From Bacteroidales bacterium (lineage in GTDB: Bacteria; Bacteroidota; Bacteroidia; Bacteroidales; UBA932), in assembly GCA_023230265.1 (NCBI GenBank), contig JALNXR010000027.1, positions 1 to 13,880 of the forward strand: a stretch of 13,880 nucleotides of DNA, given 5' to 3'. Below, piece by piece: positions 6,467 to 13,240 of the stretch (position 1 is the first letter of the stretch; each line of letters begins with the position of its first letter). The notes under the pieces are model-generated. The model was not told where the DNA came from, did no database searches, and was given only the letters and a program-made list of their open reading frames with translations. The translations under genes and the position numbers were made by a program.

Positions 6467-7063
6467 TTATTTTTCCACGTCGCTAAGCGTTCTAGCCTGA
6501 TATTTCACATACTCCGTTTTTGCTTTTTCAACAGCGTGCGCGTGACTGATGCTCCCAGCACCCGCGAGCAGGCGTTCGCCGGTTGCCGTCAGAATATTAT
6601 CGAAGTAATAGTTTTTGCTGAGATAAAGACGGTCTATAAAAGCCCGTTCGGGAGTTGCCATATTTATGTTATTTTCACTGATTGTACCTCTGCCATCAAC
6701 TATTATTGAATTCTTGATCTTATTATAGGAAATCTCTATGTCATCAACAACAATCGTCCGGGAGAGGTAGCTGACTGCCGTGATAGCTGAAGAGTACTGG
6801 AAAATAACTCCGGCTTTTACCAAGACTGTTTCAAGAGAAATATACGATGGAGAGTATATGCGTCCGGCCAACTCCTCAGGCTGATAGGGATCTTTTACAT
6901 ATACTCCTTTTCGAACTCTGCTGACAACGCCTCTGGAAACGTAATAGTTAACGGAGGCCTTAAGATTATCCGCATTCCGGTTGTTTGTCAGCATCCCGAT
7001 ATCCTTTAACTTGAATACCGTTCTTTTTGATTTATATATCGCTTCTGTAAATCTATCTTTCAT
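6467..7063 (-). CDS. AbiEi-family antitoxin-like regulator, orphan
   Basis: 198-residue protein resembling AbiEi-type antitoxins of type IV toxin-antitoxin / abortive infection systems. In these systems AbiEi represses the operon and counteracts the AbiEii nucleotidyltransferase toxin. The N-terminal winged-helix part is visible: 'VFKLKDIGMLTNN', 'LKASVNYYVSRGVVSRVRKGVYVKDPY' (wing ending in the typical RGVY/KGVY), then 'ELAGRIYSPSYISLETVLVKAGVI' and 'TPERAFIDRLYL'. I choose the ATG at 7063; a TTG at 7075 would add four residues, and neither has a strong ribosome binding site. The gene looks intact. No toxin gene follows within the 280 bases before the insertion sequence. Family assignment is good; the orphan state could reflect deletion linked to the insertion. 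Confidence 0.75.
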   Translation of the reverse strand: MKDRFTEAIYKSKRTVFKLKDIGMLTNNRNADNLKASVNYYVSRGVVSRVRKGVYVKDPYQPEELAGRIYSPSYISLETVLVKAGVIFQYSSAITAVSYLSRTIVVDDIEISYNKIKNSIIVDGRGTISENNINMATPERAFIDRLYLSKNYYFDNILTATGERLLAGAGSISHAHAVEKAKTEYVKYQARTLSDVEK

Positions 7064-7106
7064 AATATGAACCAAAAGTAATAAATAACATCACCAACAG
7101 TTCATA

Positions 7107-7134
7107 TTATCAACTTTAGGTTATCAACTTTAGG
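7107..7134. repeat. Tandem 14-bp duplication TTATCAACTTTAGG x2
   Basis: Two head-to-tail perfect copies (7107-7120, 7121-7134) upstream of the AbiEi-like gene, whose ATG is at 7063. Paired sites about 45-70 bases before the start would suit an operator for the winged-helix protein, but this is inference; a replication slippage scar is equally possible. Confidence 0.6.
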
Positions 7135-7149
7135 CGGTTCCTTTACAAG

Positions 7150-7359
7150 TCAGAAGTTGATTTTGTTTTTTCTAAACAACCCGCTCACCGCCAGCGACCC
7201 ATGTGAAGTCCGATCCACCTTACGAACCAGCCACTCCGCATCCCGGATTGCCACCCGTGCCCCAGCTGCAATAACCTCCCTACTGGATTTCTTAGCCCCC
7301 GTTTGATTCACAAATGCCCTCACAAACTGAATAATATTACCTGCTGCCAGACATGAAAC
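7150..7359 (-). pseudogene. Helicase-like N-terminal remnant
   Basis: An uninterrupted frame of 69 codons without a clear start. Its last 42 residues (7278-7153) include 'AGARVAIRDAEWLVRKVDRT' followed by 'SHGSLAVSGL', which recalls the small N-terminal domain of SNF2/DEAD-type helicases of defence systems (DrmD-like proteins: 'G..V..R..EW.VR.V......G...L.V.GLSELVRD'). The similarity stops exactly after 'VSGL', where 'SELVRD' would be expected, and unrelated residues lead to a TGA. No helicase motifs are nearby. I read it as the only surviving scrap of a deleted helicase gene; similarity is from memory of the family pattern and could be wrong. Confidence 0.35.
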
Positions 7360-7516
7360 TCAAAGCACAAAACGAATATTAGCATATTAAATTAACCATA
7401 GGTTGAAAAGATTGAGTTTTTACAATTCAATAAAAGAGGGCGCGAGTGCGCAAGCGTGTGAGTGGGTTGCTTTGCTGATTTAAAGCGCAGAGTCCTGTGT
7501 TAAAAGTGATCTTGTG

Positions 7517-7572
7517 ATAAGGGTATTTCAAGCGATTAGCGACCCCGCGCAGCGGGGATGAAATACCCTTAT
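7517..7572. repeat. Strong nested hairpin
   Basis: ATAAGGGTATTTCA (7517-7530) and TGAAATACCCTTAT (7559-7572) are perfect 14-bp arms. Between them is a second hairpin CCCCGC-GCA-GCGGGG (7543-7557), with a 12-nt unpaired stretch (7531-7542) on one side. It lies 100 bases past the stop of the antiporter gene and could end its transcript, but there is no T-tract on either strand. Alternatives are a REP-like element or a structured RNA. The remaining gap 7360-7672 shows no gene; a motif TTCACCACCAAGGCACGAAG (minus, about 7668-7649) resembles a widespread intergenic repeat I recall from several phyla. Confidence 0.7.
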
Positions 7573-7672
7573 CCTTTCGTGTAGATTCGCGGGCAAAACT
7601 AAGCTGTGCATACTTAGCATGTTTCGTAGTTAAAAATTTTCGCGTTCTTCGTGCCTTGGTGGTGAAAAAAAT

Positions 7673-8752
7673 TCACAATATTCCGATACTGAGCAACAGG
7701 TAAGTAGCGCATCCATAAGTTGCCAATATTAGAGTAACCTCCCACCCTAGATAGCAGAATGATCTCTTAGAGTGTATCAGAAGGCCGGTAATAAACAGGG
7801 TCGACATAATGATTGATGTGAATAACATCACCACGCTTAGAGGGCTGATGCTGGCATAGAAAGAGGCATGCCCGGCAAACAGATGCATAATAGGGATAAA
7901 ACCCATATTAATAATGTTTGAGCCGAAGATATTTGCAATCGACATATTAACCTGCCCCAGCCGTAATGCCCCCAGAGAGACAAACAGCTCAGGCAATGAT
8001 GTGACAATTGCAACAAAAAAAGCGCCAACAAATGTATGACTCAGCTGAAAACTGTTTTCGCCGATAGTAACAGGTTGCCGAGCCAGCGCATCACAGGTTC
8101 CTAAAAGCCATACAGATGCAATAATCACAAAAACAGAGGTCAGGGAGAACAGGAGTACTGGTTTTCGCAAAGATCCAGCAACAAGCGAATTTTTCTTCAA
8201 GGTTTTAGAGGCTGAGCAAGGCTCAAGTTTTTCCCGGTTAGAGAGAAACCAGGTTATAACAAGAAAGGCCACAATTATTATGATACTGAAAAAGATACCT
8301 GTGAATCTGCCAGGGGCATCTAACCCAGCAAAAGGGATGTGTAAAGCAATTGCACAACCAACAAGGGCCATCAGTAAAATTCCGCCAGCCACGATAAACA
8401 CCTGATGATCTTTGATAAGCAGCAATATCGGCCCCGGCCCCTGCACAAGGTCGAGTATAACGATAATTACAATATTGAACATATTGGAGCCAGCCAAATT
8501 GCTGACTCCAAGGTTGATAGCACCATCGATAAAAGTCGAACCAATTGAGCTGACAGCCTCTGGCAGAGAGGTAATAAAGGCCAGCAGCAACATGCCGATC
8601 CACACATCTGACAAACCAGAGTTTCGCTCCAGAAAATCTGCAAACCCGGTTAGCTTCATCGACAGAAAAAAAACTAGCAGAGCTGCCAATAGAAACTCTC
8701 CAAACAGCAATCCAAAGCCGATACTTTGTTCAAAAAAAAGTTGAGTCAACAT
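7673..8752 (-). CDS. Na+/Ca2+ antiporter (CaCA family, YrbG-like)
   Basis: 359-residue inner-membrane cation exchanger of the CaCA superfamily, expected to export Ca2+ (or swap it for Na+/H+/K+). The internal duplication that defines the family is plain. Alpha-1 has 'AFITSLPEAVSS' (TSLPE 61-65) and 'SNLAGSNMFN' (84-93); alpha-2 has 'AIVTSLPELFVS' (251-255) and 'ANIFGSNIIN' (273-282). The Glu residues of both TSLPE motifs and the Asn of GSN are the known ion ligands. About ten hydrophobic segments fit the fold, with a polar loop at 171-198 between the halves. Start ATG 8752 has GAAAGG six bases upstream. It lies 67 bases after the stop of the RCK-channel remnant on the same strand, suggesting an ancestral two-gene cation transport operon. 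It appears intact. Confidence 0.92.
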   Translation of the reverse strand: MLTQLFFEQSIGFGLLFGEFLLAALLVFFLSMKLTGFADFLERNSGLSDVWIGMLLLAFITSLPEAVSSIGSTFIDGAINLGVSNLAGSNMFNIVIIVILDLVQGPGPILLLIKDHQVFIVAGGILLMALVGCAIALHIPFAGLDAPGRFTGIFFSIIIIVAFLVITWFLSNREKLEPCSASKTLKKNSLVAGSLRKPVLLFSLTSVFVIIASVWLLGTCDALARQPVTIGENSFQLSHTFVGAFFVAIVTSLPELFVSLGALRLGQVNMSIANIFGSNIINMGFIPIMHLFAGHASFYASISPLSVVMLFTSIIMSTLFITGLLIHSKRSFCYLGWEVTLILATYGCATYLLLSIGIL

Positions 8753-8819
8753 CTAGTGCCTTTCTATACCATCTTACATCATAACACGAGGCTGGGTAGC
8801 CTTAGTCTGGCAAAACACC

Positions 8820-9732
8820 TCAGCCAACACCGTCATAACTTCCGGCGACCTTGTTTAAGTCACACGCTCCCCCCTCCCCAAGCAGAAAGAGCATATCTCC
8901 TGTTTGAAGTTTAAATCTACCCCTTGGGTTTGCGTAAATCTCAGGGTGTTTCGCATTGCAAGGCCTCTCCACTGCAAGCAGTATCTCTTCTATCCGCGTA
9001 TTCAGCAGTGCAAACAGCCCCCTGAAGGTCATCCCGGCAAACACAGGCGGCAACACCTCTTTGTGAAGTCTGGACCTCTGGGCAGCAGTGGTAGTCAGCA
9101 ATGACTCAACAAAAAAAGAAAAACCAGGGTTTAGCGCGGCCTCGGTTAACAGCCTTACAGAGAGGTCGCCAACGCAGACAACCTCATTCGCCGCTGTTCG
9201 GCGCAGATGCTTCCTGCTGCTGCTCTTCATAATCTCAACACAGGAATATGTTTCAGGGTTGCTACCCTCAACAGCCAACATAATCAAGGTGTTCACCGAG
9301 TTCTTGAGCGTATCCGACTCTATGCGCCAGTCTATCGGAATTATTGTAACTGCAGCCCTGTTGATGCCCGCTTTTTCCAGAACAGAGTCAGCCGCCGGGT
9401 TGCTCCGAATAAAATGCACATAGGGGTCCTTCAAAGGGGGCTGTTCAACCAGCGCACGAAAGGAGCAACCAATGCAGGCTGGGGGCAGTGGCACACAATA
9501 TATTTCACTGCCATCATTAAATGTAAGCCAGTTCCTCAAACAGCCGAGAAACTCCGTGGTTTAACGCAGCCATTACCAGCATCCTCTCAGAGGAGAGCGC
9601 TGAAACACAGATCGGTTCATCAACCCCGGCGCGCACCAGGTGGCGTTTACTCTCAGGCTTCATCAGCTCTGCGCAGGTATAGACCGCTTTGTTCATCGTC
9701 TCAATGGCCAGAGTGATTAAAGCTGATTTGTA
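8820..9732 (-). pseudogene. Two-RCK-domain ion channel remnant (5'-truncated, frameshifted)
   Basis: Regulatory part of a ligand-gated K+/cation channel (MthK-like or CASTOR/DMI1-like). The first piece (9732 to about 9528) reads 'ALITLAIETMNKAVYTCAEL', 'KRHLVRAGVDEPICVSALSS' and 'AALNHGVSRLFEEL', an RCK domain end. One extra base near 9528 shifts the frame into 'LTFNDGSEIYCVPLPP'. A second RCK part follows: 'VHFIRSNPAADSVLEKAGIN', 'NTLIMLAVEGSNPETYSCVEIMK', 'RTAANEVVCVGDLSVRLLTE', and the RCK C-subdomain ending 'LQTGDMLFLLGEGG'. The pore helices are missing (a TAG stops the frame at 9733-9735 beside a TACTAA tandem). The GxGxxG Rossmann motif of RCK2 is also missing, its place jumping from 'SFRALVEQ' to 'KDPYVHFIR'. 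I conclude a broken channel with truncation, frameshift and internal loss. Confidence 0.75.
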
Positions 9733-9845
9733 CTAATACTAATATCATAATCTTAGACTAAAATGCAACCTCAATTGCGAAGCCTGAAGCCGGAAGCGTG
9801 CTCTTTGCATTCTGGTCGATTATTGAGAAGTTACCTTTGTTTCCC

Positions 9846-9861
9846 CAAACGCAAGCGTTTG
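9846..9861. repeat. 16-bp palindrome CAAACGC-AA-GCGTTTG
   Basis: Perfect 7-bp arms around AA, in the gap between the channel remnant and the Rpn gene. It could be a dimeric regulator site; no partner gene suggests which. Confidence 0.55.
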
Positions 9862-9863
9862 TT

Positions 9864-9963
9864 ACTAAAGCAGCGGGCTCTTAATCACAAACTTCTGAAT
9901 GAGGGCGACGACCTAACGCACATCACACAGTATCTTTTGGTTGCGGCGACTAGCTGCTTTAGT
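9864..9963. repeat. Perfect 11-bp inverted repeat spanning 100 bp
   Basis: ACTAAAGCAGC (9864-9874) and GCTGCTTTAGT (9953-9963) flank 78 bases without coding features. A small palindrome AGTCTT-T-AAGACT (9961-9973) overlaps the right arm. This may be a tiny non-autonomous element or a structured RNA; it is the only organised structure in the gene-free stretch 9733-10040 apart from the adjoining palindrome. Confidence 0.55.
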
Positions 9964-10040
9964 CTTTAAGACTCTTGTGATATGCGGCAACATAGAGATC
10001 CAAAGTCACCTTCAACATTGACGAGTCTTCGGGTTTTGTA

Positions 10041-10961
10041 TCAGGATTTTTTCACCTGCGCTTCGAGCTCCGCAATCCGTTTAAAGGCCTCTTCCTTCAG
10101 GCGACGTTCCTCTTCCTTCAGGCGGCACTCCTTTGCCTCTCTCTTTAGAGACTCTTCCTTCTGACGGCGCTCCTCGTTTTCACGCCTTTGTGTTTCTTTC
10201 AACTCCTTCTCCGCTACTTCAGCCCGCTTGATGCTGAACTCGATCTCGCTGGCTTCGATCCGCAACTGCTCCTGATACTCATCATACGCTGCCCGTTCCG
10301 GACCACTGAGTTTCATGATATCCAGCTTTTCCTTGGCTTCGCACAAACCTCTGGCTGTGATTTCGCTCGGTAAGGCTTCGTTTTTGAGAAAATAAATCCA
10401 CTGATCCAACCCTGTTTTAGCCAAATCATTAAATTCATTGATGCGCAGAATATAAAAGGTGGGAAAGATTTCATTGATGGATTCAAGGCCAAGCACCTTT
10501 TTCTGTTTATCATTCAAATCCAGCAGATCTTTGTCATGCCGACCACGGAAGGAGGTCTGACCGCAGTAGACGTAATCCGTTCCCTGGCCCAGCTCGAAAT
10601 ACACAAGATTAACGGAGATGACCTGATCAATGTCGGCGTAAATCTCACCCTTATCGATTGACGAAGAAATCAATTTACTGACACCAAAGGCCATTCGATG
10701 GAAGTAATCGGCCTCATCTTTATACTGAATCTCGATGATGATCCGTTTACCGCTCGAATCCTTGACTAAAAAATCCACCCGATTTGCTTTGTCAAGTGCA
10801 TATTCACGACCACCCTCGCTCTCTAGCAGCTCCGTAATGGTTATATCATCCTCCAACAACTCCGATAAAAAGCCGTTTAGCACACCGAAGTTCACCTTAC
10901 TGCGCAGCAGCTTCTTCATGGCCCAGTCAAAACTGACAAATTGTCTGATTTTAGCCCTCAT
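10041..10961 (-). CDS. Rpn family recombination-promoting nuclease / PD-(D/E)XK putative transposase
   Basis: 306-residue protein of the Rpn (YhgA-like, PDDEXK_2) type, DNA endonucleases that promote RecA-independent recombination and are often spread through genomes in many copies. The start 'SFDWAMKKLLRSKVNFGVLNGFLSELL' is typical. The nuclease core shows D63 in 'NRVDFLVKD' and E77-x-Q79 in 'IIIEIQYKDEADYFHRM', an ExQ version of the (D/E)xK motif common in this family, followed by 'FGVSKLI'. After about residue 230 the protein becomes a charged coiled coil with imperfect repeats ('RRLKEEAFKR', 'CRLKEEERRL'), mirrored in DNA by repeated CTTCCTTCAGGCG units. Start ATG 10961 has GGAG seven bases upstream. 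Length is normal; it looks intact. Confidence 0.88.
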   Translation of the reverse strand: MRAKIRQFVSFDWAMKKLLRSKVNFGVLNGFLSELLEDDITITELLESEGGREYALDKANRVDFLVKDSSGKRIIIEIQYKDEADYFHRMAFGVSKLISSSIDKGEIYADIDQVISVNLVYFELGQGTDYVYCGQTSFRGRHDKDLLDLNDKQKKVLGLESINEIFPTFYILRINEFNDLAKTGLDQWIYFLKNEALPSEITARGLCEAKEKLDIMKLSGPERAAYDEYQEQLRIEASEIEFSIKRAEVAEKELKETQRRENEERRQKEESLKREAKECRLKEEERRLKEEAFKRIAELEAQVKKS

Positions 10962-11141
10962 TGTGGATCTCCATTTAAAACATTAATATTTTATCAGTTA
11001 TCCATCGCTTCCGCAACCGCCAGGTTTAATGTTAAAAAAAATTCGCATAATCATCTTCATAAGTTGTCCAGTGGAAGCACTTAAAGTAATGTTCAAAACA
11101 ACCAACCAACAATCAATCTTTTGGAGACAAAGCGCACGACT

Positions 11142-11355
11142 CTATGATTTTTTCACTCTTGTTAACTTACTGCGGGCAATCTGGTCAGGGAAGAGACACA
11201 GGAAGGCGTTGTTGTCAGCATGACACGCAACTCTCACGCTGCCATCATGCTGCGAAGAGCCCAGCGTCACGCTGTCGGCGCTTCCAGCAAGTACCACCTT
11301 CCCAGCCATTATCATGGCCGGCTTTTTCTATTGATGCTCGTTGCAGTGCGTTCAT
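11142..11355 (-). pseudogene. HNH restriction endonuclease, N-terminal remnant with frameshift
   Basis: The N-terminal part of an HNH-type endonuclease that I recall as beginning 'AIEKA..DNG(F/W)E'. Frame one, from the ATG at 11355, gives 19 residues, 'MNALQRASIEKAGHDNGWE'. One extra base (C at 11298 on +) then shifts the reading. The next frame continues 'VVLAGSADSVTLGSSQHDGS' and 'VRVACHADNNAFLCLFPDQI', consistent with the beta-rich N-domain of these proteins, and ends after 'KLTRVKKS' at a TAG. The C-terminal HNH part ('GxCAVTG...ASHIKPW') is entirely absent. So the gene is both frameshifted and 3'-truncated. This stretch is GC-rich compared with its flanks. Family assignment rests on remembered pattern; the bases 10962-11141 between it and the Rpn gene hold nothing I recognise. 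Confidence 0.6.
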
Positions 11356-11379
11356 ACTAAAACAGCTTTCACATCACAA

Positions 11380-11937
11380 CTACTCTTTGCCTTTATCATT
11401 CTCAGGTGGTTTGAGCTTCTTAATATCATCTTCGAGTTCTTGCAGGCTCTGCTTACATTCAAGTTTTCTAAGGTCATCCTTGTATTTGCCGTATTCAGCG
11501 GATGATTTGGCCAATGCCATCTCGTGGCTGATCTCACCGGCATGGGTCAACAACTCTTTTCCATTAAGTTGGAGAATGGCATCCAGGCGCTGAATCCAGT
11601 CTTTCATATACATGGGGGTTTGCTGATGAGCCCATAATCAATACTTGTTGTGTAGATGTCCTTGATCTTCTGATAGAATTACCTCTTTTGACTGGGTTTT
11701 TCCTTCAATTGCACCATGCCGAGTGGTTGTCCGGAAATTCCGGACAACCACCTCTTCATTAAGTTCTCCCTCATCGAATATATTTCGAATGTGTTCAGAG
11801 ATTGTACGCTTGTTTTTTCCGAACAACTCCGCCATGTGTGCCTGCGTCAGCCACACCGTTTCATCCTCCAGCCGAACATCTATTCTGATATCACCGGATG
11901 GCGATTGATAAATAAGAAATCGAGAGTTATCATTCAC
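11380..11937 (-). pseudogene. RhuM-family (virulence/DNA-damage-like) protein gene with two internal deletions
   Basis: RhuM proteins are Fic/KilA-like accessory proteins common in restriction and pathogenicity islands; their biochemical role is unclear. Three conserved blocks survive in order but in shifted frames. Block one (11937-11679) is 'FLIYQSPSGDIRIDVRLEDE', 'VWLTQAHMAELFGKNKRTIS', 'EHIRNIFDEGELNEE' and 'TRHGAIEGKTQSKEV', the full N-domain. Block two (11678-11634) is 'FYQKIKDIYTTSIDY'. Block three (about 11625-11380) is 'HQQTPMYMKDWIQRLDAIL', 'LLTHAGEISHEMA' and a charged tail. The segments normally between them (after KEV, about 60 residues; after SIDY, about 90) are missing. Start is GTG 11937, preceded by GAGGAGG and overlapping the stop of a 22-codon ORF. 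The product would be truncated after the first block. Confidence 0.85.
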
Positions 11938-12002
11938 GGTTGCACCTCCTCATAAAGCGAAAGTGAAATTCCTTTAAATTCAGAACATGTTAACTCTGCC
12001 AT
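11934..12002 (-). CDS. 22-residue ORF coupled to the rhuM remnant
   Basis: ATG at 12002 with GGAG eight bases upstream, encoding 'MAELTCSEFKGISLSLYEEV' plus QP, and ending in a TGA that overlaps the rhuM GTG start by three bases (GTGA). The overlap and ribosome binding site suggest it is translated as a leader peptide, or that it is the stub of a deleted upstream gene. I do not recognise the sequence. The bases upstream are a GATTG-rich low-complexity stretch. Confidence 0.4.
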   Translation of the reverse strand: MAELTCSEFKGISLSLYEEVQP

Positions 12003-12057
12003 AATCAATCTCCAATCAATCTAAAATCCAATCTTCAATTAATAAAACCGTTAACTA

Positions 12058-12336
12058 CTAAACTAAGGTCTGACGACCCCGTTCCCCGCTAGGTTCATAA
12101 TATCTCCGTTGATATACAACAAAACCAGTCTCAGTATCAAACGGCTTAGTGCTGAAGCGGTGATTAAAATCATTCGTCATTGATCCGACTTGGCTAGTTA
12201 TCTCGCCAAAAGCGGAATACTCGTAATGAGCTTTTACTATTCCATTCTCAGCAACATACTCAGTGATGTTGCCGTTTGCATCAGAGCAAGATAAATAGCG
12301 ACTCAGAGAGCCTCCTATACATTTCGTTTCACTCAA
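12058..12336 (-). pseudogene. Orphan RHS core fragment (displaced tip cassette remnant)
   Basis: Encodes 'RYLSCSDANGNITEYVAENG', 'KAHYEYSAFGEITSQVGSM' and 'HRFSTKPFDTETGFVVYQRR' then 'YYEP', the last RHS repeats before the conserved core end. This is clearly homologous to the end of the RHS gene at 13730-13880, both in protein and DNA. It lacks an in-frame upstream gene (a TAA precedes 12336 directly). After 'YYEP' it diverges into 'SGERGRQTLV' instead of the expected 'D....WLSRD', so the core end and any tip toxin are gone. It follows the secreted-protein gene on the same strand, the place where displaced C-terminal cassettes sit in RHS loci. It could act as a recombination substrate for tip exchange. 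Confidence 0.78.
12060..12092 (-). other. REP-like sequence at the breakpoint of the RHS fragment
   Basis: On the minus strand the RHS fragment breaks into GGGGAACGGGGTC, GT, CAGACCTTAGTTTAG. A GGGGTCAGACCT motif is one I associate with repeats scattered around REP-associated (RAYT/IS200-like) transposase genes. Here it has a GT insertion. It supplies the last codons and the stop of the fragment. The assignment is tentative. Confidence 0.3.
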
Positions 12337-12361
12337 GTGTTAAATCCCTATAAGCACTGCC

Positions 12362-13231
12362 TCATTCGTCAATTTCGCATGAAGACGACTTGTTTGACCC
12401 TACGCCGAGGCTATTCATTTCTATGCCTCTCGTCTTTTCTATGAAGCTGACCTCATTTTGTGTAATGACAAAAACTATTCCAAACCTTTGTCCATCACAA
12501 ACAAATGCAAGTCCGTGTCGACTTTGCGTTAGTGAATTTTTATAAAAAAGGATTCTAACATCACCAACTACGACCTTTGGTCTTAACTCCATCTTTTCTC
12601 GTTTAAAATATATTTCTTCATCCATTCCTATCACACTTTTTGAAGAAAATATCTCTGCTAGCTTTCTGAAGAAGAACAAATCATCTAACACAAGATCTGC
12701 TTTCGTTGAGCTTAAACATTGCAATAGTTTTCTTTGTAGATCTGCATTTCGTTTTAGCTGCGTTCTATATCCCGGTATCAAATCTTTGTTCAGATAGCTC
12801 ATCATATTTTTATCATTTAATTTAACTGTGTTTAAAGACTGCATGTAAAGTTGAGACAGAGCTCCCTTTTCAGCTAAACAATCAATGATTGTGATTTTCG
12901 CTTCATCCGATACTTCGCCGTTATCAATAAGTTCTTTTGCTAACTTAATCAACTCATACTCTGAATCCAAAGTTCCTAGTCCGTGTAATGCTGTGATGCA
13001 AAATCGGACCAGCGTGCTTTCAGGTCTAGCTCTAATAAGGTTTGCCATTCTTTTTACCCCATAATGAGGAGAATCAATAAGCAAATCATTAAAACCAGGG
13101 GAGTTAAATGCTGTAGTGTTTTTTTCCTTTAAAGCAGCTTCAATCCATTCTTCCACGGTATCGTAAGCTGTTGCGCTAGCAACGGAAAATATGGATGCAA
13201 AACAAATATGTATTACTACTTTTAAACGCAT
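12362..13231 (-). CDS. Secreted hypothetical protein, candidate immunity/partner of the RHS tip
   Basis: 289-residue protein that I do not recognise. It begins with a clean Sec signal peptide: basic start 'MRLKVV', hydrophobic core, cleavage expected after 'SVASATA' (residue 22). The mature part is mainly helical to about residue 200, with HEAT-like spacing ('HYGVKRMANLIRARPESTLV', 'LIKLAKELIDNGEVSDEAKI'). It ends in a beta-rich section ('KVVVGDVRILFYKN', 'GLAFVCDGQRFGIVFVITQN'). It starts 9 bases after the RHS stop, with its ribosome binding site AAAGG formed by the end of that gene (GAATAAAGGTGATATATG). This position is that of an immunity gene in RHS loci. A periplasmic location would fit protection against a toxin acting outside the cytoplasm. 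Immunity is inferred from position only; an accessory or co-exported role is possible. Confidence 0.75.
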   Translation of the reverse strand: MRLKVVIHICFASIFSVASATAYDTVEEWIEAALKEKNTTAFNSPGFNDLLIDSPHYGVKRMANLIRARPESTLVRFCITALHGLGTLDSEYELIKLAKELIDNGEVSDEAKITIIDCLAEKGALSQLYMQSLNTVKLNDKNMMSYLNKDLIPGYRTQLKRNADLQRKLLQCLSSTKADLVLDDLFFFRKLAEIFSSKSVIGMDEEIYFKREKMELRPKVVVGDVRILFYKNSLTQSRHGLAFVCDGQRFGIVFVITQNEVSFIEKTRGIEMNSLGVGSNKSSSCEIDE

Positions 13232-13240
13232 ATATCACCT

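Noticed and set aside
8238..8603. 121-codon minus-strand frame within the antiporter gene
   Set aside because: Overlaps the CaCA antiporter in another frame; rich in Cys/Trp/Tyr and without any domain signal.
9528..9532. Treating the channel frameshift (and that at 11298) as plain sequencing errors
   Set aside because: Cannot be excluded, but both genes are also truncated at an end and lack domains, so correcting the base would not restore a working gene.
9911..9963. ACCTAAC matching an integron attC core site (RYYYAAC)
   Set aside because: No matching GTTRRRY partner at a suitable distance and no integrase or cassette layout; the surrounding inverted repeat does not fit an attC fold.
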